Assembly (NCBI GenBank): GCA_007122815.1
Contig: SKSV01000008.1
Coordinates: 1-6,096, forward strand
Length of the DNA: 6,096 nucleotides
Reading direction: 5' to 3'
From: Trueperaceae bacterium
Lineage (GTDB): Bacteria; Deinococcota; Deinococci; Deinococcales; Trueperaceae
Position numbers and translations under genes: made by a program. Positions 1-6,003 of this stretch are shown here, one piece after another; positions within the stretch are counted from its first letter, which is position 1; each line of letters starts with the position of its first letter. The notes below the pieces were generated by a model. It had not been told where the DNA came from, ran no database searches, and worked only from the letters and a program-made list of their open reading frames with translations.

Positions 1-2815
1 CGAAGGCGCCGGCCTGCCGAGCCCGCGCGACCCTGCGCGCCACCGCCTCGGCCTGTTCGAGGCGGCCGGCCGCCGCCAGGAGACGAGCCTCCAGCAGGTC
101 GCAGGCGCGCAGCAACGGCAGCGAACGACCCCTGTCCGCCACCTCGAACGCCTCGGCATGTACCGTCAGCGCCCTCTCGTCATCGCCTTCGGCGAGGAGC
201 ACCTCGCCGATCGCGATGCGAAAGCCGACACGCTCGGCCAGGCGCCCCGAGTCGTCGGCAACACTCAGCGCCCGCTGCGCGGACTCGAGCACCTCGGCGC
301 TTTCACCGAGCGAGCCTGCGATCTCGACCGCGGCCTCCAGCAGCGCAGCTTCGACCGAGACGTCCTCGTCGTTAGCGCTGGCCACCTCGGCGCGTCGCAG
401 CGCCGCTCGCGCCGCCTGGAGGTCCGCTCGCCTCACGGCTAGGCGCGCGAAGAGAGCCTCGTAGCGCGCGGTTCCGGCTCCGGAGAGCTCCGCCTGGCGC
501 AGCGCGGCGCGCGTCCAGCGCTCCGCCTCCGCGAGCTGCCCCGACCAGAACGCGAGCCAAGCCCGGTGGGAGTAGATGAGCCTGAGCACTTCCGGACCGG
601 CATCCACGCCGGCCTCCTGCTCGGCCAAGGCGAGTTCGGTGGTGGCCCGCTCGCGCTCCCCGCTCACCGCCCAGGCTCGCCCGAGCGCGGTCCTGGCACT
701 CACGACGTACTGGACCAATCCGGCCTCGGTCGCCTCCTCGAGGGCGCGCTCAGCCTGCCGCCTGGCTTCGTCGAGCGGCCCGGTCAGGCACAGGGCATCG
801 GCGAGGTTCGCGCGCGCCAGAGCCCTGTCGGTCAGCTTCGGAGCGCGCTCCAGCAGCTTCAGCGCCACGCGCGCCGCATCCGCGTAAGCTCCGTAGGCGC
901 CACGGCTCGCCTCCAGCAGCGCCAGGTTCAGCTGCGCGCTGCCGGCGCCACGCTCATCGCCTAGCGAGCGCAGTAGCGCGATGGCCTCCTGCAGGCGCTG
1001 GGCTGCGGCGTCACTGCGCCGCGCCAGTCGGTCTACCAGGGCCAGGTTGTTGAGCGCTTCCGCCTCCGAGCGCAGGTCCCCGAGTTCACGGGCGATCTCC
1101 AGGCGGCGGCCGAAGCCACGCTCGGCGCCCTCCACGTCGCCCGCCTCGAACGCCATGGCGCCGCGGACTTGGGAGACCATCGCGGCGTCCTCCTTGCGCA
1201 GCGGCACACCTTCGGCCTCGTCGAGAAGACGCTGGGCGTCGCGCTGCCGGCCCTGCCTGAACGCCATGTGGCCAGCGTGAGCCAGTGCCCTCGCGCGCAC
1301 GGCCGTACCGTCGGCGAACTCCTCGGCACGCTCCGCGACAGCCTCGAAGCGCTGCCGGGCGGCGGCGAAGTCTCCGCGCAACCGGTGCCACCTGTCCCAG
1401 GCGGGGAGAGTCGCGTCGAGTTCGGCGGGCGCGGCGAGCCGCAGCAACGTCTCCCACGCCGCCTCGATGGCCGGCAGGTCCAGCGCGACGGCGTCGAGGT
1501 CGGCGTTAGGGCGTGCCAACGCCGCCACGAAGGCCTCGAGCAGCGCTGCCGCCAGCGCCCTCTCGTCACGCGACCACTCCTCGCTGGTGGTGGCGTTCGC
1601 CAGCCAAGCTCGCAAGGGAGGGAGCACGGTCTCGGCGCCCCGCTCGCCCGTGACCAAGAACCTCGCCTCCCGCCATCGGCGCCAGAGCGGCGCGTCGACT
1701 GGCAACACGCGCGCCGCCAGCTCGAAGCGTAGGGGCGCCTCGAGCGTGGCGATGCGCGCGAGGACGAAGCGCTCGTCTTCCGGCAGCGCGCGCCACATCA
1801 ACTCCATCGCGTCATCGAGGCGCCGCCAGGGGTCTTCCACCTCCCGCAGGACGACCCTATGCGCGCTCGAGGTTAGCCTCGAGCGCGCCTGCCAGAGGGC
1901 AGCCGCCTCCCCCGCCGACGTCGTCGCCACGGCCAGGGCCATCGCCTCCAGCGCGACGCGCATGCCACCCGACGCACGCGTCAGGCGCCACAGGGCCTGC
2001 TTGTCGTCAGCAGCGAGCAGGGTCGTACCTGAGGCGGTGCGCCAGACCGCGGCCAGGTACCTCCCGGCCTCGGAGCTCTCGAGGTCCCCTGCGCTCTCGG
2101 GTAGCGCCGCTTGGCTGGGGATCGTCGGCGCGAGGCGCAGCGCCGCGCGAGCCCTGATCGCGGCGTCGGGTCGCTCGTCGACCTCCTCGGCCAAGCGCGC
2201 TCGGTAGGCGTCGAACGCCCTCCTCGCCTCCTCGAAGCGGCCAGCACCGTGAGCGGTGTCGAGCATCCGCTCCACCAGCGCCGGCTCCAGAGGGTCGTGG
2301 TGTAGGGCCAGCAGCAGCGCCTCGAACAGCATGTCAGCGCCCACCGCGTCCGATCGCTCTAGCAGAAGTCGATGCCAGCGCGCGTGGAGCTCGTCCCGGC
2401 GGGCCTCGAACCAGTGCGCGAGCGACGCCGGCTCGTCCCCGAAGGTGCCGACCGCCAGCGGCCCCCCGTACCAGGTGATGGCGGCCGCGTCATCATCGGC
2501 CTCCACGGCTCGCTCGAAGTCCAGCACGTCGGAGGCGGCGGCCCACCGGAGGTGGTCGCCGCTGTGCTCCAGGCAGACTCCCCAAGGCCGCTTGCGCGAC
2601 TGATGGAGGTGCCAGCGCAAGTTCGTGCGCGCGGTCGCTTCGGTCCGATCGGGCCACACCCGCGCCGCGAGCTCCGAGCGGCTCACCCATCCGGGCGTGG
2701 CGGCCAGCGAGGCGATTATGGCGGTGTTGAGGTCGGCGGTGAGGGGGAGAGCGGTCCCGCCGGCGGGCTCGAACGCCGTCGATCCCAAGAGCCGCATACG
2801 GCCTGCCGGTTCCAT
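1..2815 (-). CDS. BTAD/TPR-repeat transcriptional regulator with degenerate STAND module (3' partial)
   Basis: My own translation of the minus strand stays open from ATG 2813-2815 to the window edge: 938 codons and no stop seen. Residues about 7-95 look like an OmpR-type winged helix of the kind paired with BTAD domains; key stretch about 45-76 (SRSELAARVWP, then ARTNLRWHLHQSR). Residues about 97-225 fit a BTAD domain (DFERAV, YGGPLA, HHDPLEPALVERML, GRFEEARRAFDAYRARL). Residues about 250-390 resemble the lid and winged-helix part of STAND ATPases (SGGMRVALEA near 282-291; LPEDERFVLARIATLEAPL near 344-362), with no Walker A or B motif. From about 470 on, paired Ala/Leu/Arg-rich helices form a TPR-like array (for example ALNNLALVDRL, GSAQLNLALLEASRG, ARANLADALCLTG). 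Likely a cytosolic DNA-binding regulator; its signal is unknown. The in-frame stop at 2831-2833 excludes a much earlier start. ATG 2795-2797 (MRLLGS) is an equally good start by family habit; Shine-Dalgarno signals are weak for both. The C-terminus is outside the window. Confidence 0.85.
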   Translation of the reverse strand, partial: MEPAGRMRLLGSTAFEPAGGTALPLTADLNTAIIASLAATPGWVSRSELAARVWPDRTEATARTNLRWHLHQSRKRPWGVCLEHSGDHLRWAAASDVLDFERAVEADDDAAAITWYGGPLAVGTFGDEPASLAHWFEARRDELHARWHRLLLERSDAVGADMLFEALLLALHHDPLEPALVERMLDTAHGAGRFEEARRAFDAYRARLAEEVDERPDAAIRARAALRLAPTIPSQAALPESAGDLESSEAGRYLAAVWRTASGTTLLAADDKQALWRLTRASGGMRVALEAMALAVATTSAGEAAALWQARSRLTSSAHRVVLREVEDPWRRLDDAMELMWRALPEDERFVLARIATLEAPLRFELAARVLPVDAPLWRRWREARFLVTGERGAETVLPPLRAWLANATTSEEWSRDERALAAALLEAFVAALARPNADLDAVALDLPAIEAAWETLLRLAAPAELDATLPAWDRWHRLRGDFAAARQRFEAVAERAEEFADGTAVRARALAHAGHMAFRQGRQRDAQRLLDEAEGVPLRKEDAAMVSQVRGAMAFEAGDVEGAERGFGRRLEIARELGDLRSEAEALNNLALVDRLARRSDAAAQRLQEAIALLRSLGDERGAGSAQLNLALLEASRGAYGAYADAARVALKLLERAPKLTDRALARANLADALCLTGPLDEARRQAERALEEATEAGLVQYVVSARTALGRAWAVSGERERATTELALAEQEAGVDAGPEVLRLIYSHRAWLAFWSGQLAEAERWTRAALRQAELSGAGTARYEALFARLAVRRADLQAARAALRRAEVASANDEDVSVEAALLEAAVEIAGSLGESAEVLESAQRALSVADDSGRLAERVGFRIAIGEVLLAEGDDERALTVHAEAFEVADRGRSLPLLRACDLLEARLLAAAGRLEQAEAVARRVARARQAGAF
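1861..1888. repeat. Perfect 12-bp inverted repeat with 4-base loop inside the regulator gene
   Basis: The arms GCGCGCTCGAGG (1861-1872) and CCTCGAGCGCGC (1877-1888) are exact reverse complements around the loop TTAG. It lies within regulator codons 310-318, between the STAND-lid-like part and the following winged helix. Neither strand has a T-run after the stem, so it does not look like an intrinsic terminator. By rough estimate a 12-bp perfect hairpin with a short loop is unlikely by chance in 6 kb even at high GC. Its function is unknown. Confidence 0.8.
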
Positions 2816-2885
2816 CCTCAGGCGCGGAGGTTATCAGTCACCCGGCGTCGCCGCACGCTCCTGGACGACGGCACGCTGGCGGCCC
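2816..2885. other. Spacer between subunit I gene and regulator gene
   Basis: This 70-base gap separates two co-directional minus-strand genes. I see no intrinsic terminator: the best stem on the minus strand is about 5 bp (CGTCG/CGACG) with a long loop and no U-tract. A weak -10-like GATAAC lies near the start of the regulator without a convincing -35 partner. Read-through from the respiratory operon into the regulator is possible, but a separate promoter cannot be excluded. Confidence 0.4.
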
Positions 2886-4634
2886 TCAACCGACCCCCCA
2901 ACCTACTCTCGCGAGGTTGATCGAGGCCCAGGCGAACATCACCACGAACCAGACCAGGAACACGAAGACCAGCGTGGTGGTGCCGGGGGCCTGGAACGTC
3001 TTCGCGTGGTGGTCGAACTCCGGGATCTCGACGTCGCTCTTGGGTCCCTCTCGTCCGGCCAGCACGCCCAAAGTGCCGACCGCCGGGCGCTCGTTGGCGC
3101 GCCCGAAGAAGACCGTGGCGACCATGATGAGCACGAACATGGCGCCACCGATCACGGCCAGAACACCCCCCAGGCCGATGACGGCGTTCGCGAAGCTGAG
3201 CCAGGGTGAACTCAGGCTCTCCACCTGCAGCGGCGCCAGGCTGAAGCTGGCGTCCCAGGCGCGGCGGGAAGCGCCGAGCTTGCCCGCGAGCATGAGGCCG
3301 CCGATGAGCGTCAGCAGGCCCGCACCGAACACGTACGGTTGCCACCGGGCCAGGCCGAGGAACGCGAGGTCCCGCTTCATGACCAGCGGTACCACGTAGT
3401 ACGCCAGCCCCATGAACGCGACCGTGGTCCCCAGCACGACGGTGGAGTGGAAGTGACCGACCACGAAGAGCGTGTTGTGGATGAGCATGTTCAACTGCAT
3501 GGTCCCCATCAGCACGCCGGAAACCCCACCGATCACGCCGAAGCCAATGAAGGAGACCATCAGCGCCGCGAAACCCGGTTCGCGCCAGGGTGCCTTCCTG
3601 AGCCAACCGAAGAGGCCCTCCGTGAAGCCGCGGGCACGCTGGGCGGTCTCGAGCGCCGCGGGGATCGAGAAGGCATGGATCAAGCTGCCTAGAAGCGCGG
3701 CGTACATGAAGTAGCTGGTGTTGATGATCCGCGCGTGCATGCCTATGCCCGGGTCGACCAGCAGGTGATGCATGGAACCCATGTTGATGCCGACCAAGTA
3801 CAGCACGAAAGCGAAGCGGCTGAGCCCTTCGTTCACGGGCCGTGCGCCCGTGGTCAGTGCGGCGAGCGCGTACCAGCACGCCACCATCGCCGCGAGGTTT
3901 ATCTGCTGGGCGCCATGGCCGAAGCCCCAGAAGAGGGTGCGGTACACCGCGGGGTCGAGCTCGAGCCAGCCGAGCGCCTGGAAGAGTGCGGGCACGTAGG
4001 CGACTGCGCCGTGCAGCAACGTCCAGATCGCGATGATGGCGGCCGTGAGCAGACCGTAGACCACGAGCGGCAGGGGCCCTGCGATCACGCCTTCGCGGCG
4101 CGCGCTCCAGACCTGGTAGACGAAGTGGCACGAGCCGCACAGGGCTCCCACCGCGAAGAGGATGATGCCTACGTAGAACATCGGGTGGTTCACCAGCGGC
4201 GGGTAGGCGGTGAACATGTTGTTGGCGTGACCCGAGAGCGTCGTGGCGGTGGTGACGATCGCGCCTACGGCCATCAGCGCCGTGTAGGTCCAGGCGAACC
4301 TGACGCCCTTGAGCTTCGCGTTGATCAAGACCGTGCCCCCGAACAGCAGAGCGGCGATCTCGAAGAACACGATCCAGAAGACCAGCATCACCACGCCGTG
4401 GGTGGAGGTGAAGCGGTAGTAGAGCTCCGGCGGGAGCAGGCTCACCGCTTCCCAACGGGTCAGCGCGATGAACAGCGCCAGCACGCCGCCGAGCGCGAGC
4501 GACAGGACGGCCGCGACGGCATTGAAGACGATGAGGCGCTGGACCGGGGTGAAGACCTGGTAACCAGTGACCTGGCAGACGCGCCAGGGCGCGCCGCGGT
4601 CGAGGAGCGATCTGGGTGCGCGAGCGGTGGCCAC
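2886..4634 (-). CDS. Heme-copper oxidoreductase subunit I, B-type (ba3-like), lacking the helix VI tyrosine
   Basis: The 582-residue polytopic membrane protein is close in length to Thermus ba3 subunit I (CbaA, about 562) and holds the catalytic heme-CuB centre. All six histidine ligands are visible: His79 (STHGVVMLVFW) and His396 for the low-spin heme, His394 (GHFH) for the high-spin heme, and His240, His289 and His290 (MHHLLVDPG) for CuB. B-type hallmarks include YPPL (144-147), DPGIG (294-298), LFGW (341-344) and HNT (386-388). The oddity is helix VI: GHGAQQ replaces the ba3 GHPIVY, so the residue four after the CuB histidine is Gln244 (codon CAG, 3903-3905), not the cross-linked Tyr. The start is GTG 4632-4634 with GGAGG seven bases upstream; the stop is TGA 2886-2888. 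A final membrane helix lies at about 553-574. It is the third gene of the operon, 13 bases after subunit II. Family membership is sure. Whether it reduces O2, NO or both is open. Confidence 0.95.
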   Translation of the reverse strand: MATARAPRSLLDRGAPWRVCQVTGYQVFTPVQRLIVFNAVAAVLSLALGGVLALFIALTRWEAVSLLPPELYYRFTSTHGVVMLVFWIVFFEIAALLFGGTVLINAKLKGVRFAWTYTALMAVGAIVTTATTLSGHANNMFTAYPPLVNHPMFYVGIILFAVGALCGSCHFVYQVWSARREGVIAGPLPLVVYGLLTAAIIAIWTLLHGAVAYVPALFQALGWLELDPAVYRTLFWGFGHGAQQINLAAMVACWYALAALTTGARPVNEGLSRFAFVLYLVGINMGSMHHLLVDPGIGMHARIINTSYFMYAALLGSLIHAFSIPAALETAQRARGFTEGLFGWLRKAPWREPGFAALMVSFIGFGVIGGVSGVLMGTMQLNMLIHNTLFVVGHFHSTVVLGTTVAFMGLAYYVVPLVMKRDLAFLGLARWQPYVFGAGLLTLIGGLMLAGKLGASRRAWDASFSLAPLQVESLSSPWLSFANAVIGLGGVLAVIGGAMFVLIMVATVFFGRANERPAVGTLGVLAGREGPKSDVEIPEFDHHAKTFQAPGTTTLVFVFLVWFVVMFAWASINLARVGWGVG

Positions 4635-4650
4635 GTCCTCTCCTCCCTCA
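4635..4650 (-). promoter_or_regulatory. Ribosome binding site of the subunit I gene, overlapping the subunit II stop
   Basis: Read on the minus strand, the subunit II stop TGA runs directly into GGGAGGAGAGGAC and then the GTG start. The GGAGG core (4642-4646) is seven bases from the start codon. This supports GTG as the true start although it is not ATG, and makes linked translation of the two subunits likely. Confidence 0.8.
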
Positions 4651-5178
4651 ATCCGTGACGATGATGCGACCGCTCATGACGTGATGCCCGAGGCCGCAGT
4701 ACTCGTTGCAGACGATGCCGAACTCGCCCGTGCTGGTCGGGGTTAGATTGACCACGTAGACGTAGCCCGGCAGGACCTGGAAGTTGAGGTTGAGTGGCTG
4801 GATCGACATGCCGTGCTGGTAGTCGTACGAGGAGAGGTATATCCGTACGCTCTCGCCCCGCCTGAGCTGCAACACGGGCTCGAAGGCGAACGCGCGCGCG
4901 GCCAGGAAGGCTTCGCCCTGTTCGGTGGGCACGGTGACTGGCACCCCGTTCACGTCCCCAACCTGGTGGCCCGCCACGTACTCCTGGGTGAGGGTGCGGA
5001 ACTCGCTGGGCTCGATGCGGTACGACTCTATCGGCGTGCGCTGGCTCCCGAAGAACTGCCAGACGTACATGATGACGAACAGGAACAGGCACCACACGAT
5101 GGCGAACAGGAGCCAGACACGCTCGTCGCGTCCGACGCGCTCCAGGTAGCGGGTGTTGGGGACGCTCAGCGCGCTCAT
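4648..5178 (-). CDS. Heme-copper oxidoreductase subunit II with CuA site (CbaB/CoxB-like)
   Basis: The 176-residue protein accepts electrons at a binuclear CuA centre outside the membrane and passes them to subunit I. One N-terminal membrane helix lies at about 21-43, followed by a cupredoxin domain. The CuA ligands are complete: His122 (YQHGMS), Cys157, Cys161, His165 and Met168 in CNEYCGLGHHVM, with Glu159 between the cysteines as the usual backbone-carbonyl ligand. Length and the single-anchor architecture match Thermus ba3 subunit II (CbaB, about 168 residues), not the two-helix A-type subunit II. No cytochrome c domain (CxxCH) is fused. The ATG (5176-5178) overlaps the TGA of the upstream cupredoxin gene as ATGA, and its GGAGGGAGG ribosome site lies in that gene's last codons. 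The intact CuA site means soluble cytochrome c or a cupredoxin should be the donor, not quinol. Confidence 0.95.
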   Translation of the reverse strand: MSALSVPNTRYLERVGRDERVWLLFAIVWCLFLFVIMYVWQFFGSQRTPIESYRIEPSEFRTLTQEYVAGHQVGDVNGVPVTVPTEQGEAFLAARAFAFEPVLQLRRGESVRIYLSSYDYQHGMSIQPLNLNFQVLPGYVYVVNLTPTSTGEFGIVCNEYCGLGHHVMSGRIIVTD

Positions 5179-5711
5179 GACCCTCCCTCCGTGACGATCA
5201 CGCTCATCACCATGCCGGCCTCGTAGTGGCCCGCCGTACTGCAGTAGATGTCGTGCTGGCCCGGGGTCTCGAAGGTGTGCGTGAAGGACTCCCCCTGCGG
5301 GAAGTCGCCGCTCTCCTCGAAGAGCCTCTCGGCGGCGGGTGTGTCCGGAGTGCCGTAGGCGACGGCGTGGTCGATGATGTCGTCGTTGACCCAGCGAACG
5401 GTCGTGCCGACGCTGACCTCCAGCGTGCGGGGCTCGAACGCCATGCTGCGCATGCTCACGCTCACCTCGTCAGCGTCCGGCGTCACCTGCTCAGGCGCTG
5501 CCGCTCCCCGCGGCTCCAGGCCCACACCGTGCAGCGCGCCGTGCGGGGCCTCTCCGAAGTGAGGCAGCTGCTGCAGTTCGATGACGCTCCAGACGGTGTA
5601 GAGCAGCGTGGGGAAGCCGACACCGAGGAGTATCAGGAAGACGATGCTGTCAAGCATGCGCTGGAACCAGTGCGGTGACGGGCCGGTACCGTTCGAGACT
5701 GCCTTGTTCAT
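5175..5711 (-). CDS. Membrane-anchored type-1 copper cupredoxin (plastocyanin-like)
   Basis: The 178-residue protein has one N-terminal membrane helix (about 22-46, IVFLILLGVGFPTLLYTVW), a Gly/Ala/Pro/His linker (about 50-80), and a C-terminal cupredoxin domain (about 82-175). The type-1 copper ligands are visible: His115 (DHAVAYG), Cys157, His162 and Met167 in YCSTAGHYEAGM. There is one cysteine and no CxxxC, so it is not a second CuA domain. I infer that it faces the cell exterior and donates electrons to the CuA of subunit II; its anchor could also sit where the small subunit IIa helix sits in ba3. It is the first gene of the operon. The chosen start is ATG 5709-5711. A 30-codon upstream extension would begin at 5801, inside the promoter -35 box, so it is rejected. 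GGAGG (5725-5729) is 13 bases from the ATG, somewhat far. Confidence 0.88.
   Translation of the reverse strand: MNKAVSNGTGPSPHWFQRMLDSIVFLILLGVGFPTLLYTVWSVIELQQLPHFGEAPHGALHGVGLEPRGAAAPEQVTPDADEVSVSMRSMAFEPRTLEVSVGTTVRWVNDDIIDHAVAYGTPDTPAAERLFEESGDFPQGESFTHTFETPGQHDIYCSTAGHYEAGMVMSVIVTEGGS
5176..5190 (-). promoter_or_regulatory. ATGA overlap and ribosome binding site coupling cupredoxin to subunit II
   Basis: On the minus strand GGAGGGAGGGTC precedes ATGA. GGAGG occurs twice (5186-5190 and 5182-5186), seven and three bases from the start. The start ATG (5176-5178) shares bases with the stop TGA (5175-5177) of the cupredoxin gene. This is a standard sign of translational coupling. Confidence 0.75.
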
Positions 5712-5724
5712 GGTGATGGTGCGC

Positions 5725-5731
5725 CCTCCCC
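5725..5731 (-). promoter_or_regulatory. Ribosome binding site of the cupredoxin gene (long spacing)
   Basis: The minus strand reads GGGGAGG, and the distance from the GGAGG core to ATG 5709-5711 is 13 bases, longer than the 5-9 seen for the neighbours. No ATG, GTG or TTG lies in frame at a better distance, so this start is kept. Weak initiation of the first gene is possible. Confidence 0.5.
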
Positions 5732-5779
5732 TACGCGCCCGGTGATCGCTCGACAAACATACCTGGATGATCGTGTCGT

Positions 5780-5808
5780 AGTTTAGGCGGCACGGGCCCA
5801 ACCGTCAA
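5780..5808 (-). promoter_or_regulatory. Sigma-70-like promoter of the cupredoxin/oxidoreductase operon
   Basis: On the minus strand TTGACG (5803-5808) is followed by exactly 17 bases and TAAACT (5780-5785). The -35 matches the consensus at 5 of 6 positions and the -10 at 4 of 6. Transcription would start near 5773, giving a leader of about 62 bases before the cupredoxin ATG. I saw no better candidate upstream of the operon. Confidence 0.65.
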
Positions 5809-5832
5809 GCCAGTTGCACCAACACCGCCTAA
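5783..5832. repeat. 8-bp inverted repeat flanking the operon -35 box
   Basis: TTAGGCGG (5783-5790) and CCGCCTAA (5825-5832) are exact reverse complements with arm centres 42 bases apart, close to four helical turns, and the symmetry centre falls on the -35 box. The geometry would suit a regulator bound at two half-sites. At this length and GC content about one such pair is expected by chance in the intergenic region, so the call is weak. Confidence 0.25.
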
Positions 5833-5944
5833 CGGCTCGCGCAGCCTGCTCCGCCAACCCCCGCGACCCTGACGCCTACACGGCACGGGTACGTACGTCA
5901 CTGGCATCAAAGAGGCGAGGCGAACGAGGCTTGGATGGTGCCTG

Positions 5945-5969
5945 GACCGCCCCGGTTCACCGGGCGGTC
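5945..5969 (+). promoter_or_regulatory. Strong hairpin or dyad ahead of the plus-strand gene
   Basis: GACCGCCC (5945-5952) pairs perfectly with GGGCGGTC (5962-5969). With one bulged C the stem extends to 10 bp closed by the loop TTCA. The core also reads CCGGT-TC-ACCGG, a near-perfect DNA dyad. It lies 34 bases before the GTG start and no U-run follows, so it is not a typical terminator. It may be an operator or a structured leader element. Confidence 0.5.
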
Positions 5970-5990
5970 AGAACCATAGTGGCTTCATCT

Positions 5991-5997
5991 GGAGGAG
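5991..5997 (+). promoter_or_regulatory. Ribosome binding site of the plus-strand gene
   Basis: GGAGGAG lies six bases before GTG 6004-6006. An in-frame TAG at 5977-5979 and the absence of an ATG between it and the GTG make this GTG the probable start. Confidence 0.8.
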
Positions 5998-6003
5998 ACG
6001 ACC

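Larger units (their letters stand above)
5712..6003. other. Divergent intergenic region between the operon and the plus-strand gene
   Basis: These 292 bases hold the operon promoter (5780-5808), its leader, a strong hairpin (5945-5969), and the ribosome site of the plus-strand gene. The nine bases CGGCACGGG occur twice in direct orientation (5788-5796 and 5881-5889), and a short palindromic run GTACGTACGT lies at 5889-5898. I found no tRNA, terminator or small ORF with a good ribosome site. No convincing plus-strand promoter was found; CATAGT (5975-5980) is a weak -10 without a -35. Confidence 0.5.

Noticed and set aside
1169..2207. Several plus-strand open frames antisense to the regulator
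   Set aside because: They are low-complexity Arg/Ala/Ser-rich translations lying opposite a continuous 938-codon frame with recognisable domains.
2816..2885. Transcription terminator after the subunit I gene
   Set aside because: Only a weak 5-bp stem with a long loop and no U-run was found.
3903..3917. Missing helix VI Tyr explained by a frameshift or sequencing error
   Set aside because: The frame is continuous with normal helix sequence on both sides, and Tyr to CAG requires more than one base change.
2818..4455. Long minus-strand open frame (about 545 codons) overlapping subunit I in another frame
   Set aside because: Its product is Arg/Pro/His-rich with no membrane helices or known motifs, while the other frame encodes a clear heme-copper subunit I. 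It is a by-product of GC-rich codon use.
3735..4658. Plus-strand open frame of about 307 codons antisense to subunit I
   Set aside because: Its composition (His/Glu/Gly/Arg-rich) mirrors the reverse of a membrane-protein gene, and there is no ribosome site or family resemblance.
5751..5778. CGACA/TGTCG inverted repeat near the transcript start as an operator
   Set aside because: The arms are only five bases with an 18-base gap, which is expected by chance.
5712..5801. Earlier ATG (5799-5801) giving a 208-residue cupredoxin
   Set aside because: The extra 30 residues are hydrophilic and not membrane-like, and the start would lie within the -35 box of the best promoter, upstream of the predicted transcript start.
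5889..5898. GTACGTACGT palindromic run as a binding site
   Set aside because: It is a short simple-sequence palindrome with no partner or positional argument.
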